From positions 4,877-68,876 of the forward strand of contig JAWLCL010000020.1 of NCBI GenBank assembly GCA_041687255.1: a stretch of DNA of 64,000 nt, in the 5' to 3' direction. A program made the position numbers and the translations under genes. The stretch is from Mariniphaga sp041687255. Its GTDB lineage: Bacteria > Bacteroidota > Bacteroidia > Bacteroidales > Prolixibacteraceae. The notes under the pieces were generated by a model that saw only the letters and a list, made by a program, of their open reading frames with translations, did no database searches and was not told the DNA's origin. Positions 25,915-36,210 of this stretch are shown one piece after another; within the stretch, counting starts at the first letter, position 1; every line of letters starts with the position of its first letter.

Positions 25915-27126
25915 TTATTCTGTTTCAGGATAGGAATCAATTGTTTCGCCGTCCTCATTTATGACCATTATCTGCTGATGAGTTCCCTGCAGGGTAAGCA
26001 ATACAAAATGGCGCTGGGCCATAGCTTTTTCAAGGTACCAGGTCCTTTTTGCACTTTTGGGTCGGCGAACCCTTACTCCCCAAGCTCCGTCGCCTATGAA
26101 CACGATTCCGTTTTCATCGATTTTGTTGTTTTTTATAGGGTGGGTTCGTTTATAGGCATGGTCGTGGTTTTCGAAAGCAAGCCGCACGTTATGCTCTTCG
26201 AACAAGGGTAACCAGTGCCGCCGTACTTTTTTGGGGCGCGAACTGCCGGCCCTTCGCACCGAAGGATAGGCAGGGATATGGTAAACAGGGATGATGTGCT
26301 CCGTTTCCCCTCTTTTCTGTAACTCCGTTTTCAGCCAGTCGGTCTGCTTGCCTCTGATTGGATTGGTATGTCCGGAATCCAAAATAAACAGGCTCAGGTA
26401 GTTTCCAAAATCAAGGACATTGTATCCCGGCTGTCCGGGGAAAGCAAACAAATTATAGAAATAGGGGGCATACTTTTCGCGGTCTTCATCGCTTCCGCTG
26501 AACTTTCTTTTCGAATAATAACCTCCTGCAACCTCATGGTTTCCTATCCCTGCAACCACCGGGATAATTTTATTTTCCGGAGTAATCAGCGTATTTTTAA
26601 CGGCATCGAACCAGTCGTATACCCGGCCCACGTTTTTTGCAACTCCGTTTTCGTAGGCCATGTCGCCACCCATAACAACAAAATGAGGATCGTATTCCAG
26701 CACCTGGCAGTTTGTTCTTTCCAGCATCTCCTTCTCGTGCATGGTATCACCGCCTATTGCTATGCGTATGGGCTCCGTTACAGCATTGAGCGGCATGGTG
26801 CTGAACCAATAGATTTTATCGTGCAGGCCAAACTTGATCTCATAGGAAGTGCCCGGTGTGAGTTGTTTCAATATGACCCGGTGGACAAATCGTTCAGAGA
26901 AAGGGAAGGGATGTGTCGAGCTTTTTTCTTCCTGCCATCCGGTTTCTCCTTTTTCCCTGTAATGCAGCTGTTCCGGTTGCTGGTCCAGCGTGTGCCAGTC
27001 GATGCTTATTGTTGTGGTGGGATCTTCCGTCCAGGTAAGGAGAATGCCCAGGGGTTCATCCTGTGCGGTTGTGTGCATGACAAGCAGAAATACAGCTGTA
27101 ATGAAGGATAAAAGCTTTCTTTCCAT
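25915..27126 (-). CDS. Purple-acid-phosphatase-like metallophosphoesterase
   Basis: This 403-residue protein has a signal peptide (about residues 1-21), an N-terminal FN3-like domain at about 27-110 and a calcineurin-like catalytic domain at about 115-385. The five metal-site blocks are visible: GGDTMHE, GGDMAYENG, GIGNHEV, HIPAYPS and ENHDHAYKRT, as in purple acid phosphatases. It should hydrolyse phosphomonoesters or diesters in the periplasm or outside the cell. No T9SS tail is seen. It converges on the sulfatase gene with a shared terminator. Confidence 0.9.
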   Translation of the reverse strand: MERKLLSFITAVFLLVMHTTAQDEPLGILLTWTEDPTTTISIDWHTLDQQPEQLHYREKGETGWQEEKSSTHPFPFSERFVHRVILKQLTPGTSYEIKFGLHDKIYWFSTMPLNAVTEPIRIAIGGDTMHEKEMLERTNCQVLEYDPHFVVMGGDMAYENGVAKNVGRVYDWFDAVKNTLITPENKIIPVVAGIGNHEVAGGYYSKRKFSGSDEDREKYAPYFYNLFAFPGQPGYNVLDFGNYLSLFILDSGHTNPIRGKQTDWLKTELQKRGETEHIIPVYHIPAYPSVRRAGSSRPKKVRRHWLPLFEEHNVRLAFENHDHAYKRTHPIKNNKIDENGIVFIGDGAWGVRVRRPKSAKRTWYLEKAMAQRHFVLLTLQGTHQQIMVINEDGETIDSYPETE

Positions 27127-27574
27127 AATACCTTTTTATAAGTATTACAAGCTGGGGAGGGGAATGTTTAAACGGGTATTTCGTTGAAGATTATTGGTTT
27201 TTTTGAATTTTCATAAATTCCAGAGATGCGTAGTTTGAAAAGAGAACGATACATTTATAATTCAGGATTTATATATAAGTTCTTCCGGGCAACTGCTTAA
27301 ATTTTATTTTCACTCTTCTTTAATATTCCAATACGTCAAATAAATTCATTTACAAAACCAAGTGGTCCATTCACAAAACAAAATGATTTATCCGCAAAAG
27401 GGATGTTTCTCAATAACTTCTGCAGAAGTATATTTCGAATAATTTTCGAATAAAATTAGTAACCATTAAATCTTTATTTCTGATAAAATATTTCCTCTGC
27501 ATGAATAGCTAGATGAATTTAAACATGCAACACTTTATAAAATCAATAATTCCATAAAATCAAATCTAAATTAA
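27127..27574. other. Leader region of the RHS cluster with 21-bp-period direct repeats
   Basis: This AT-rich gap of 448 bp contains three direct repeats: CATTTACAAAACCA at 27347, CATTCACAAAACAA at 27368 and a weaker TATCCGCAAAAGGG at 27389. All start 21 bp apart, the spacing at which LytTR regulators bind paired sites. A LytTR gene lies at 37627. No ORF or strong hairpin is evident. Confidence 0.55.
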
Positions 27575-30424
27575 ATGAAACGAAAAATTCTTTTGACGAT
27601 GGGTATTTTTCTCATTGGGATAGGGTTATATGCCCAAAAAAATTCAACAAGTAGTGACACAACTATTTTAATACCCGATGGTTTAATCGATGATCAGATT
27701 ACTACACTTTCATCAGTTCCGCAGGCAACACTAGGTTCAACAGTTCCTGACATTGTACCTCCATCTCCTCACGCTGCAGCACTTGGAAGATTTGGTGCTG
27801 TACCTGTTGGATTATACACCGGTACAATTCAATTTTCACTGCCGATTTTTGAACTAAAAAATGAACACCTCAGCTTACCCATCAAGTTAAATTACAGTTC
27901 AAATGGTTTTAAGGTAGATAAATTAGCCTCCTGGGTTGGTTATGACTGGAGCTTAAGTGCAGGAGGAGTTATAACCAGGTACAGAAAAGGAAAAACTGAT
28001 ACTCCTGGATCCAGACCATATTCAAGTTGGAGTAACTGGGGTAATTTGACAGTTAGGCAGAAAATAGATTTTCTTAATTTTTTGGCCACATATGATAAAG
28101 ATCTTCAGCCAGATATCTTTGCAGTTAGCTTACCAAACTATTCGTTTCAGTTTGTTTTCAATAACGACGGAGATCCGGTAACCATTCCATACAATCCGGT
28201 TAAAATAACTACAAACTCGACGGGGGCATTTACTTATTTCCATATTACTACACCTGATGGTGTTATTTATAAATTTGATGATGAAGATACAACTTATCCA
28301 CCAAGTGAATCCTCTTTTAATACATCATGGCATTTATCAGAAATACTGCACCCTACAGGTGAGAAAATAACTTTCACTTATAAAAAATATACCATTTCTC
28401 AAAAAATTGGAATCGACAGAAAGGTGATGCTTAATGTTTATTCAACAGGAGGAGATCCCGCTGGAGCATGCTATAACTCTGAGTTCAAGGAACAAATTAC
28501 TGAGATGAATAATACAATTTCTTATTTGAGCGAGATTAATTTTGCAGGCGTTGGTAAAATTATATTTAGAAGTAGTTCAGGCAGAACAGATGCTCCAGCA
28601 GAATATAAATTGGATAATATTACAATAAATAACCATCTTAATGAAGCAATAAAATCAATTAAGTTGAACTATCAGTTCCCCCTTAGGGCCGGTTCTTATC
28701 CATGCCAGATAACAACAACATCAGATGTTAACTATCGTATGTTTCTCGTTTCAGTTAATGAACAAGATGCTACAAGCTCTACAGTAAAAACTTATAATTT
28801 CGAGTACGATAATATAAATTATCTCCCTGCTCGTTTTTCTTATGCCCAGGACCACTGGGGCTTTTTTAATGGCAAGTATAACAATGATATTGTGTCTATT
28901 AATGATGTCCCTTCAAATTATCAGGGAATTTTCAGTAATCATATAGGTTCTACTGTAAATCGTTCTCCCAACTATCTCTATTCCCGAAAAGGCATGCTCA
29001 GCAAGGTTATATATCCTACAGGAGGTTATTCAACCTTTGAATATGAAGCAAATAAAAACAGCTCAGGAATAGAAATTGGTGGATGCAGAATATTAAGAAC
29101 AAAAGCATATGCTTCCTCATCAACACCGCCTGTAATCAAAAGATATCATTATCTCCAGGCTTCAACTCCTGGGTACTTATATCCTACATATTTTCAAGAG
29201 CAAACAACATTTTATGACTATGATTGGTACATGAATTATATACGGGGGATGTGTGTTTATGGAATTTTATCATCAAATTCCCTTAATAATGTTTACGTAG
29301 AAAATCAAAATTTAGTATGCTATCCGCTTGTGGAAGTATTATCAGGTGAAAATGGGGAAAATGGCAAAGAACGACATAGTTTTCAAATAGTTTTTGATTC
29401 ACCTGGGACACCGATAAATGGCGGGCAAATTCAACCGGTACCAATGTCAAATACTGGGTGGTCATCCGGCAACCTTGAAGAAGTGCTGACAAGCGATATT
29501 ACAACCAGCAGAAAAAAAGAAGAATTCAACTTTAACTATAACGAATCCAGAAACAAGGAGGAGATATCTTGTATGGCATCAAACATAAGACTGAATTTTC
29601 ATTATACACCTATAGAAGAAATTGAACGACTTTCATATTATGACGTTGTTCCTTATACCCTTTATTCGAATTGGTTTTATGTGAGTTCTTCTATTGTTAC
29701 TCACTATGAAAGCAATGGAAATATCACCATAATAACCAGCAATTCGTATGATAACGCTGACCATTGTCAGATAACACAAAAGTCTGTGATTAATAGTGAT
29801 GGGCTGGAACAGAAAACCAGGTGGAGATATCCTCAAGATTATGGTTATGTTTCAAATTTTAATACGCTTATAGGAAAGGAAATAAAGGCCAAACCTATCG
29901 ATGTTCGTACATACATAGGAAGTCAGCTTAGTAGCGGTATACAGATCAAATATAACGATTATGGGTTACCAACTGATATATACAATGCTGAACCTATCGG
30001 AACAGATATTGGCTTTAGTTCAAGTAATCCTTATACTTTTACTCATAAAGAGTGGTTTAGTTATAACAATAACTCAATTAGGCAAATTACTCCTGAAGAT
30101 GACTTCAGTACCGTATATCTTTGGGATGTGACCAGAAATTATTTGATGGCTAAAATTGATAATGCTGGGTTTAAGTCAGTTCTTTTAGAAGAAGGACATC
30201 CATGTACATATTCCAGTAAAACTTTATATAACTCGTTGAAGGCCCTTCTTCCCAATGCACTAATAACAACATTTAGTCATAAACCACTTGTTGGTGTCAC
30301 ACAACAAACAGATCCTTATGGAGTTACAACTTACTTTGATTATGATAATTTTGGCCGTCTTTCCACGGTAAAAAATGATGATGGAAAACTTTTAAAGAAA
30401 TACGATTATCACTATGCCAATTAA
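27575..30424 (+). CDS. RHS/YD-repeat N-terminal-type secreted protein
   Basis: This 949-residue protein has a signal peptide (about residues 1-20). Residues 85-150 contain the characteristic block LPIFELKNEHLSLPIKLNY and ASWVGYDWSLSAGGVITR, found at the start of Bacteroidota RHS-like proteins. The C-terminus ends in YD-repeat sequence (TTYFDYDNFGRLSTVKNDDG and KKYDYHYAN), then stops with no core or toxin tip. It is two ORFs upstream of a 1082-residue RHS protein that supplies the missing core and tip, so the pair may form one split shell. Composition is AT-rich relative to the PUL genes. Release or surface display is expected; the exact role is unknown. Confidence 0.8.
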   Translation: MKRKILLTMGIFLIGIGLYAQKNSTSSDTTILIPDGLIDDQITTLSSVPQATLGSTVPDIVPPSPHAAALGRFGAVPVGLYTGTIQFSLPIFELKNEHLSLPIKLNYSSNGFKVDKLASWVGYDWSLSAGGVITRYRKGKTDTPGSRPYSSWSNWGNLTVRQKIDFLNFLATYDKDLQPDIFAVSLPNYSFQFVFNNDGDPVTIPYNPVKITTNSTGAFTYFHITTPDGVIYKFDDEDTTYPPSESSFNTSWHLSEILHPTGEKITFTYKKYTISQKIGIDRKVMLNVYSTGGDPAGACYNSEFKEQITEMNNTISYLSEINFAGVGKIIFRSSSGRTDAPAEYKLDNITINNHLNEAIKSIKLNYQFPLRAGSYPCQITTTSDVNYRMFLVSVNEQDATSSTVKTYNFEYDNINYLPARFSYAQDHWGFFNGKYNNDIVSINDVPSNYQGIFSNHIGSTVNRSPNYLYSRKGMLSKVIYPTGGYSTFEYEANKNSSGIEIGGCRILRTKAYASSSTPPVIKRYHYLQASTPGYLYPTYFQEQTTFYDYDWYMNYIRGMCVYGILSSNSLNNVYVENQNLVCYPLVEVLSGENGENGKERHSFQIVFDSPGTPINGGQIQPVPMSNTGWSSGNLEEVLTSDITTSRKKEEFNFNYNESRNKEEISCMASNIRLNFHYTPIEEIERLSYYDVVPYTLYSNWFYVSSSIVTHYESNGNITIITSNSYDNADHCQITQKSVINSDGLEQKTRWRYPQDYGYVSNFNTLIGKEIKAKPIDVRTYIGSQLSSGIQIKYNDYGLPTDIYNAEPIGTDIGFSSSNPYTFTHKEWFSYNNNSIRQITPEDDFSTVYLWDVTRNYLMAKIDNAGFKSVLLEEGHPCTYSSKTLYNSLKALLPNALITTFSHKPLVGVTQQTDPYGVTTYFDYDNFGRLSTVKNDDGKLLKKYDYHYAN

Positions 30425-30451
30425 AACTATTCATCCTTAATAAAAATAATA

Positions 30452-32305
30452 ATGAAATACTTTATAATATTATTTCTGCTTGGTTTTTCAGGATTATTAG
30501 CCAGCAGTCAGCAAATGAAATTCGATTGGATAATTCAGGCTGGCGGTCCCGACTGGGATATTGTAACAGCTATGAATGAATTGCCCAACGGTGAGTTGGC
30601 AATGGTAGGAACCTATTACGAATCAATCGGTTTTTATAACGATACATTATTTTCAAAAGGAAGTCGCGATATTTTTATCGCTCGTTTTTCTGCCAACGGA
30701 GAATTAAAACAAGTGGTTTCGATTGGAGGGAATGGATATGACTATGCAAAATCGATTGAAAATTATGGAGAAAATGGATTAATCATTCCTATAAAGTTTT
30801 ACAATGAATTGGTAATCTCAGGCAATCAATTCGGGAAGATTTTTGCAAGTAATATCCTTATTTCGTGGTTCGACGAATCGTTAAGTCTTACAAAAAGTTT
30901 CCAGATTAGCAGCACTAAAGAATTTGATGTAACCGATTTAAAATCTTTACCAGACGGCAGTTGCTTATTTACTGGGTGGTTTTCTGATTCTTTAAAAGTT
31001 GACCAGGATATTTATATTTCGCTGGATGAGAAAGATGCTTTCATGGGTAAAATTTCCCAAAATGGAGAGCTTGAATGGTTCAATCATTTAAAAGGTGAAG
31101 GTGATGATGTGATAAAATCAGCTTACATAACCTCTGATGGTAAACAAGTTGTACTTGGCACCACCATGAAAGGCTGTTTTGAAAAAGATTTGAATCCTTG
31201 TTTAAATAATGATGATAATATAAATTTATTCATTGCCATGGTGGATACAACAGGTGGATTACAGGAAGTTCAATACCCGTTGACAGGTTCAGAAATTATT
31301 CCGGTTAACCTGATTGCCGACAGCTCGTCAATATGGATTTTAGCGGATGTGAAAAATGAAGTATTTAAAGCTGACGGAAGCAAAATTTTACCTTTTGGGA
31401 AAAGTGATGTTTTACTGTTGCAATACGATATTAAAAATGAAACAATAAATCATTGCCAAATTGCCGGTGCAGGAAATGACGCATCGAATGGCATAATAAA
31501 ATCAGGTGAGAACATTCTGGTTACAGGTCATTTTTCAGGCGAAATAAATTTTGGTTTAAACACTGCTGAAGCAGCAGAAAGGGGAACGGATGTGTTTATT
31601 GCGTTGGTCGATAAAAACTGCAACCCTGAAAACCTGTTCACATTAACAGGAGAAAGCAGTGAATTTCCCTGTTCTGTATTCGCGTCACAGTCGGGAGTAT
31701 ATGTAACCGGCCAATTTACAGGCAATCTGAAATCGGACGATACGGAACTGGTTTCTGCAGGAAAAGAAGATATCTTCCTGGCCCGTGTGGAGAATTGTGG
31801 TGCCCGAAATCCCTTAAGTATTGAAACTTCATTACTTGAAGATGATCCTTCAGGTAATGTTTGGGAACTGGATGCCGGTTCCAGCTTTGTGAATTATTCA
31901 TGGAACGATGGTTTATCAAATTCTCAGCACTTCATTGCCATCCAGCCCGGTAAATATTCGGTAACGGTAAACGATTTTTTTGGATGTACCTATACACAGG
32001 AAATAGAAATATCGCTGGAAAAAAGGGCTTCCCTGAAAGAGGAAATTGCCGAAAGGGAATTCAAAATGTACCCGACCGTAACCTCTGATTTTATCTATTG
32101 GGAACCATCATCTTTATGGGAAAACAAGAAAGCTATTGTAACAGTTTTTGATGCTTCAGGAAGGGCAATAATGCAGCAGGAGCATGAACAGGTAATTCCG
32201 CAATCCTATAGGATTGACTTATCAGCTGAATCAGATGGCACATATCTTATTGATATTTCGGGCGACGATTTTCAGGAAATAACAAAAGTGATGGTTAAAA
32301 ACTAA
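30452..32305 (+). CDS. SBBP-like beta-propeller protein with T9SS sorting domain
   Basis: This 617-residue protein has a signal peptide (about residues 1-20) and repeated segments resembling SBBP beta-propeller blades (WIIQAGGPDWDIVTAM, DIFIARFSANGELKQV, KEDIFLARVE). It ends in a T9SS type A domain of about 80 residues (FKMYPTVTSDFIYW to ITKVMVKN). It lies 28 bp after the first RHS half and 27 bp before the second, suggesting one operon and a role in the same surface complex. A propeller could act as an adhesin or a docking part; that is inference. Confidence 0.8.
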   Translation: MKYFIILFLLGFSGLLASSQQMKFDWIIQAGGPDWDIVTAMNELPNGELAMVGTYYESIGFYNDTLFSKGSRDIFIARFSANGELKQVVSIGGNGYDYAKSIENYGENGLIIPIKFYNELVISGNQFGKIFASNILISWFDESLSLTKSFQISSTKEFDVTDLKSLPDGSCLFTGWFSDSLKVDQDIYISLDEKDAFMGKISQNGELEWFNHLKGEGDDVIKSAYITSDGKQVVLGTTMKGCFEKDLNPCLNNDDNINLFIAMVDTTGGLQEVQYPLTGSEIIPVNLIADSSSIWILADVKNEVFKADGSKILPFGKSDVLLLQYDIKNETINHCQIAGAGNDASNGIIKSGENILVTGHFSGEINFGLNTAEAAERGTDVFIALVDKNCNPENLFTLTGESSEFPCSVFASQSGVYVTGQFTGNLKSDDTELVSAGKEDIFLARVENCGARNPLSIETSLLEDDPSGNVWELDAGSSFVNYSWNDGLSNSQHFIAIQPGKYSVTVNDFFGCTYTQEIEISLEKRASLKEEIAEREFKMYPTVTSDFIYWEPSSLWENKKAIVTVFDASGRAIMQQEHEQVIPQSYRIDLSAESDGTYLIDISGDDFQEITKVMVKN

Positions 32306-32331
32306 ATTCTTAACAGTCATAATTAAAAAAA

Positions 32332-35300
32332 ATGAAACGAATATATCTGACAATATTTTGCAGCATTGCAGCACTGGTGGCATTTGCCCAGGGAGCACCT
32401 GGTAACCTGCCGGCCAGCATTAAAACCGCCAGTCAAAGGGTTTTGCCCTCATTATCTCAAAATTATGTGGTGAGTTATACATACCTCGAGCCTAAAACAA
32501 GTCACTCATACACCTATAAAGCAGGTGAAACCGCCCCCGAAGTGCAATACTTCGATGGATTGGGCAGGCCGTTTGAAACTGTTTCGATAAAAGCATCCCA
32601 ATCGGGGAGTGATATGGTTTCACACCAGGTGTATGACAATTATGACCGCCCCGGCAAACAATATCTTCCGTATGCCAAAGGCACCTCCAACAACGGTGCA
32701 TATGACAGCCTCTCAACATTCACCTCCGGGCAAAGCACATTCCTGACGGGAATTTACGGGTCAACCGACGGTTCAAAAGGCTATGCCGAAACAGTATATG
32801 AACCATCACCGCTTGACAGGCCAATAAAACAGGGGGCTCCGGGAAATGACTGGCAAATCTCACAAAATCCGGTGGAGTTTACATATTTGACAAATTCAAG
32901 CTCTGTCTCTTCATGGCTATACTCAGGAAGCAGTTACTCGTCAATTTCATACAGTACCGGAACTCTCTTCTTAAAAGAAACGACAGACGAGGACAATAAA
33001 GTTTTGAGAGAATATACCGACAAAACCGGACGTTTGGTCCAGAAGGAGATCAATGGCCAGAAAACACGCTACTGTTATGATAAAAGAGGAATGTTGCGGT
33101 GCGTGGTACAGCCGGGCGCTTCATCACCTGCCTCAACCCAACTTTGCTTTTACTACAACTACGACGAGAAAAACCGGTTAATTGAAAAACAGCTTCCGGG
33201 CAAAACAAAAGAATACTTTGCCTATGACACACGCGACCGTATAGTGCTTTCGCAGGACGGCAATTTGGGAGAAAAGCATAAATGGCAATATACCATTTAT
33301 GATGAACTGAACCGGCCTGTTGAGCAGGGATTATGGTATTCATCATCCAGCCGTGACACACTTGAATCGTATATCGAAAGCAATATTAATTACATAGCAG
33401 GTCAGGGAAGTCGTGTGGCTAACAAATACCTTTATTACGACGATTACACAATGAGCGGCGACATCGCGTTGCACACTGATGCCTCCTCGCTGGGGCAAAC
33501 ACAGGCCTCCAATAATACAGGACGGCTTACCATGGAGAAAACCATTTTGCTGAATACCGAAACCGGCATGAATAACTGGATAATTTTAACCTATTATTAC
33601 GATAAATACGGCCGGCTGATTCAAACCGCAAAAGACAATCACTTGGGAGGAAAAGATTATATAACCAATGCGTATAACTTTGCCGGGCAGGTGGTTCAAA
33701 CGCGATACCGCCATACGGCAGATGGCACTACCACTTACACTGACCAGTTTAACGATTACGACCACCGGGGGCGGCTGATGAAAGTACGCCACCGTATAAA
33801 CGGCGCCAACGAAATACTGATGGCTGGAAACAACTACAATGAGGCAGGCGAATTGATTGACAAATACCTCCACTCGACAAGCGGAAGTGCTTTTCTGCAG
33901 CGAATGGATTACTCCTATAACATCCGTGGCTGGCTGACGCAGGTAAACAGCCCTACCAGTTTTTCGGAAAATGACAAATTCGGATTGCAGTTGTATTACA
34001 ACTCAGCGCCAAGTGGTGGATCAGCATTATATAACGGGAATATTTCGGGCATGAAATGGGGCACTGCCTCTAAACCTGACATGCTTTATCGTTTTACTTA
34101 CGACGGTGCCAACCGGCTTACCGGTGCCGATTTCTATAATACAGGATACACTTCCACTGCATTCGACTGCACATATGGCTACGATTCCAACGGTAATGTT
34201 ACAAGTATTGTCCGAAAAGGGACAACCGGCGCTACTATCGATAATCTTACGTACAATTACAACGGGAACAAAATCAATTACGTAAACGATGCTTCGGGCG
34301 ATTATGCCTCAACGGTTGATTATCCGGGAGATGCAAGCAGCAGTACTTTTGCCTACGACCAAAATGGTAACATGGATTACGAACCCTCAAAAGGAATCAG
34401 CTTACTCTATAACCTGCTTAATTTGCCTGAGGAAGTCGACTTTGGAACCAACCGCAAAATCAATTATTTTTATACCTTTGATGGCCAGAAAGTCCGCCAA
34501 ACGGTTGAAGACAACGGCACGCTTACGAAAACAGATTACTGCGGACCGTTCGTTTATGAAACTGCCAGCGGAACACGTTCTTTAAAATACATTGCAACGC
34601 CCGAGGGGCGGGCGGTAAAAAGCGGCAGCAGCTGGGATTACGAATACAATTTAACTGACCACTTGGGGAACGTTAGAGCTGTCATCAGAAGCAACAGTGG
34701 TGTAGCCCAGTTAGTTCAGGAGCGGCATTATTACCCATTTGGCATGGAGATGAGTACTCTCTCAACAGGAACAAGTAGCAACAAGTATTTGTACAACGGA
34801 AAAGAGTACCAGGATGATTTTGATTTGGGGTGGTATGATTATGGTTTAAGATTTTACGACCCAGCATTAGCCCGTTGGCACAGTGTTGACCCGGCAGCAG
34901 AGTTGATGTACAGCTGGTCGCCTTATAATTATTGCTTTGGAAATCCAATACGTTACAAAGATAAAGACGGTGCTATTCCATTAGAGACAATTTGGGATAT
35001 CGGAAATGTGCTGTATGATATTGGTAGCGGTATTTATCATGAGGTTGCAGGTAATCGGGAAGCAGCTAACAGTGCATGGGGAGATTTGGGTATGGATGCA
35101 GCAGCAATGTTGATACCATATGTTCCCGCTGGTGCTTCCAAGGTTATAAAAGGCGCAAAGGCTGTGGACAAAGCTGTCGATGCTGCAAAAACAGTAGATA
35201 AAGCCACAGATGCTGCAAAGGCAGCAGATAAGGCTACAGATGGAACAAAAACTTATCAGACCTATACAAAAAAGGCAAAAGACCCTTCAAAACATGGAGA

Positions 35301-35580
35301 TTATAGTGGAAGGACAAGTGGTAAGGGTAGGCCAGAAGATAATGTAGCCAAGAGAGACAATAACCACCACATGAATGATACTCATGGTCCAGCCAAGTTG
35401 GACAAATCATCTACTAATCCAGATGCAATAAGAGGAAGAGAACAGCAGTTAATTGATAAGAAAGGAGGGGCTCAATCTCAAGGAGGAACTTCAGGGAATA
35501 AGATAAATGGAGTAGGTCCTAATAATAAAAAAGCGTCTCAATATAAAAAAGCTGCAGAAGATGAATTTGGAAAATTTTAG
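32332..35580 (+). CDS. RHS-repeat polymorphic toxin with C-terminal nuclease-like tip
   Basis: This 1082-residue protein has a signal peptide (about 1-20), a DUF6443-type N-terminal domain (about 35-165, with PEVQYFDGLGRPFETVS), YD repeats to about 790, and an RHS core with YYPFGMEM, YLYNGKEYQDDFDLGWYDYG, RFYDPALARWHSVDP and YNYCFGNPIRYKDKDG, ending near 885. The variable tip follows: an Ala/Lys/Asp-rich linker (KAVDAAKTVDKATDAAK) and then about 92 residues from Tyr991 with YSGRTSG, KRD (Arg1008), HH (1012-1013), GREQQLI (Glu1037) and SGNKIN (Asn1056). This order resembles GIY-YIG nucleases, but I cannot confirm it. An Imm26-like gene follows after 3 bp, which supports a toxin-immunity pair. 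Confidence 0.87.
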   Translation: MKRIYLTIFCSIAALVAFAQGAPGNLPASIKTASQRVLPSLSQNYVVSYTYLEPKTSHSYTYKAGETAPEVQYFDGLGRPFETVSIKASQSGSDMVSHQVYDNYDRPGKQYLPYAKGTSNNGAYDSLSTFTSGQSTFLTGIYGSTDGSKGYAETVYEPSPLDRPIKQGAPGNDWQISQNPVEFTYLTNSSSVSSWLYSGSSYSSISYSTGTLFLKETTDEDNKVLREYTDKTGRLVQKEINGQKTRYCYDKRGMLRCVVQPGASSPASTQLCFYYNYDEKNRLIEKQLPGKTKEYFAYDTRDRIVLSQDGNLGEKHKWQYTIYDELNRPVEQGLWYSSSSRDTLESYIESNINYIAGQGSRVANKYLYYDDYTMSGDIALHTDASSLGQTQASNNTGRLTMEKTILLNTETGMNNWIILTYYYDKYGRLIQTAKDNHLGGKDYITNAYNFAGQVVQTRYRHTADGTTTYTDQFNDYDHRGRLMKVRHRINGANEILMAGNNYNEAGELIDKYLHSTSGSAFLQRMDYSYNIRGWLTQVNSPTSFSENDKFGLQLYYNSAPSGGSALYNGNISGMKWGTASKPDMLYRFTYDGANRLTGADFYNTGYTSTAFDCTYGYDSNGNVTSIVRKGTTGATIDNLTYNYNGNKINYVNDASGDYASTVDYPGDASSSTFAYDQNGNMDYEPSKGISLLYNLLNLPEEVDFGTNRKINYFYTFDGQKVRQTVEDNGTLTKTDYCGPFVYETASGTRSLKYIATPEGRAVKSGSSWDYEYNLTDHLGNVRAVIRSNSGVAQLVQERHYYPFGMEMSTLSTGTSSNKYLYNGKEYQDDFDLGWYDYGLRFYDPALARWHSVDPAAELMYSWSPYNYCFGNPIRYKDKDGAIPLETIWDIGNVLYDIGSGIYHEVAGNREAANSAWGDLGMDAAAMLIPYVPAGASKVIKGAKAVDKAVDAAKTVDKATDAAKAADKATDGTKTYQTYTKKAKDPSKHGDYSGRTSGKGRPEDNVAKRDNNHHMNDTHGPAKLDKSSTNPDAIRGREQQLIDKKGGAQSQGGTSGNKINGVGPNNKKASQYKKAAEDEFGKF

Positions 35581-35583
35581 ACC

Positions 35584-36042
35584 ATGGCAAAACAACGAAT
35601 TACAATAGGTGCAATTGTAGAAATCGATTTGGGAGATAATACATACTCTTATGCTCAACTACTTGATGGAGGTAGTGCATTCTTTGACTTACGAACTAGC
35701 GAAAAAATTAAAAACGTTAAAGAATTGGCTGGTGCCAAAGTAATCTTTATTCTACGTGTTTATGACGACGTTATTACAAGTGGAAGATGGAAGAAGATTG
35801 GCAAGTTACCAATCAGGGAAGAATTAGAAGTTTTGCCGATGAAGTTTATGCAAGATGAGTTAAACCCTAATAGTTTTGAGTTATATAACCCTAATACTGG
35901 AGAAATAACGCCAGCAACAAGAGAGGAATGCAAAGGGTTAGAATGTGCTGCCGTTTGGGAGGCAGAGCATGTCGAAGAAAGAATTAGGGATTACTATGAA
36001 AACAGACCTAATATTTGGGTAGAAAAAATGAGTATTAAATAA
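35584..36042 (+). CDS. Imm26-like immunity protein
   Basis: This 152-residue soluble protein begins 3 bp after the RHS toxin stop. The N-terminus (RITIGAIVEIDLGDNTYSYAQLL, split across residues 4-26) plus FFDLR, a VIFILRVYDDVI strand and GRWKKIGKLPI follow the plan of Imm26-type immunity proteins, which have an SH3-like barrel at the N-terminus. It should neutralise the tip of the preceding toxin in the producer cell. AT content is high and matches the toxin tip rather than the RHS shell, as expected for exchangeable cassettes. A clean terminator follows. Confidence 0.8.
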   Translation: MAKQRITIGAIVEIDLGDNTYSYAQLLDGGSAFFDLRTSEKIKNVKELAGAKVIFILRVYDDVITSGRWKKIGKLPIREELEVLPMKFMQDELNPNSFELYNPNTGEITPATREECKGLECAAVWEAEHVEERIRDYYENRPNIWVEKMSIK

Positions 36043-36046
36043 ATAG

Positions 36047-36072
36047 AAAACCAGCCTTCAGGCTGGTTTTTT
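36047..36072 (+). terminator. Rho-independent terminator after the immunity gene
   Basis: AAAACCAGCC (36047-36056) and GGCTGGTTTT (36061-36070) form a perfect 10-bp stem with a TTCA loop, followed by more Ts. It closes the RHS operon. Confidence 0.85.
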
Positions 36073-36210
36073 ATGCCAATTTTTGCTGGAGTGTATTGTT
36101 CTGAGCGTCTTTAATCATTACATCGAGAATATAAAGAATCCTGTCCTTAAGGCTCGAGGGGACTCACATCAACAATGGATTGAAAATTGTTGTAACAAGC
36201 ATAAAAAAAA

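Noticed and set aside
26368..27111. 247-codon plus-strand frame
   Set aside because: It is antisense to the purple-acid-phosphatase-like gene, which has all metal-site motifs.
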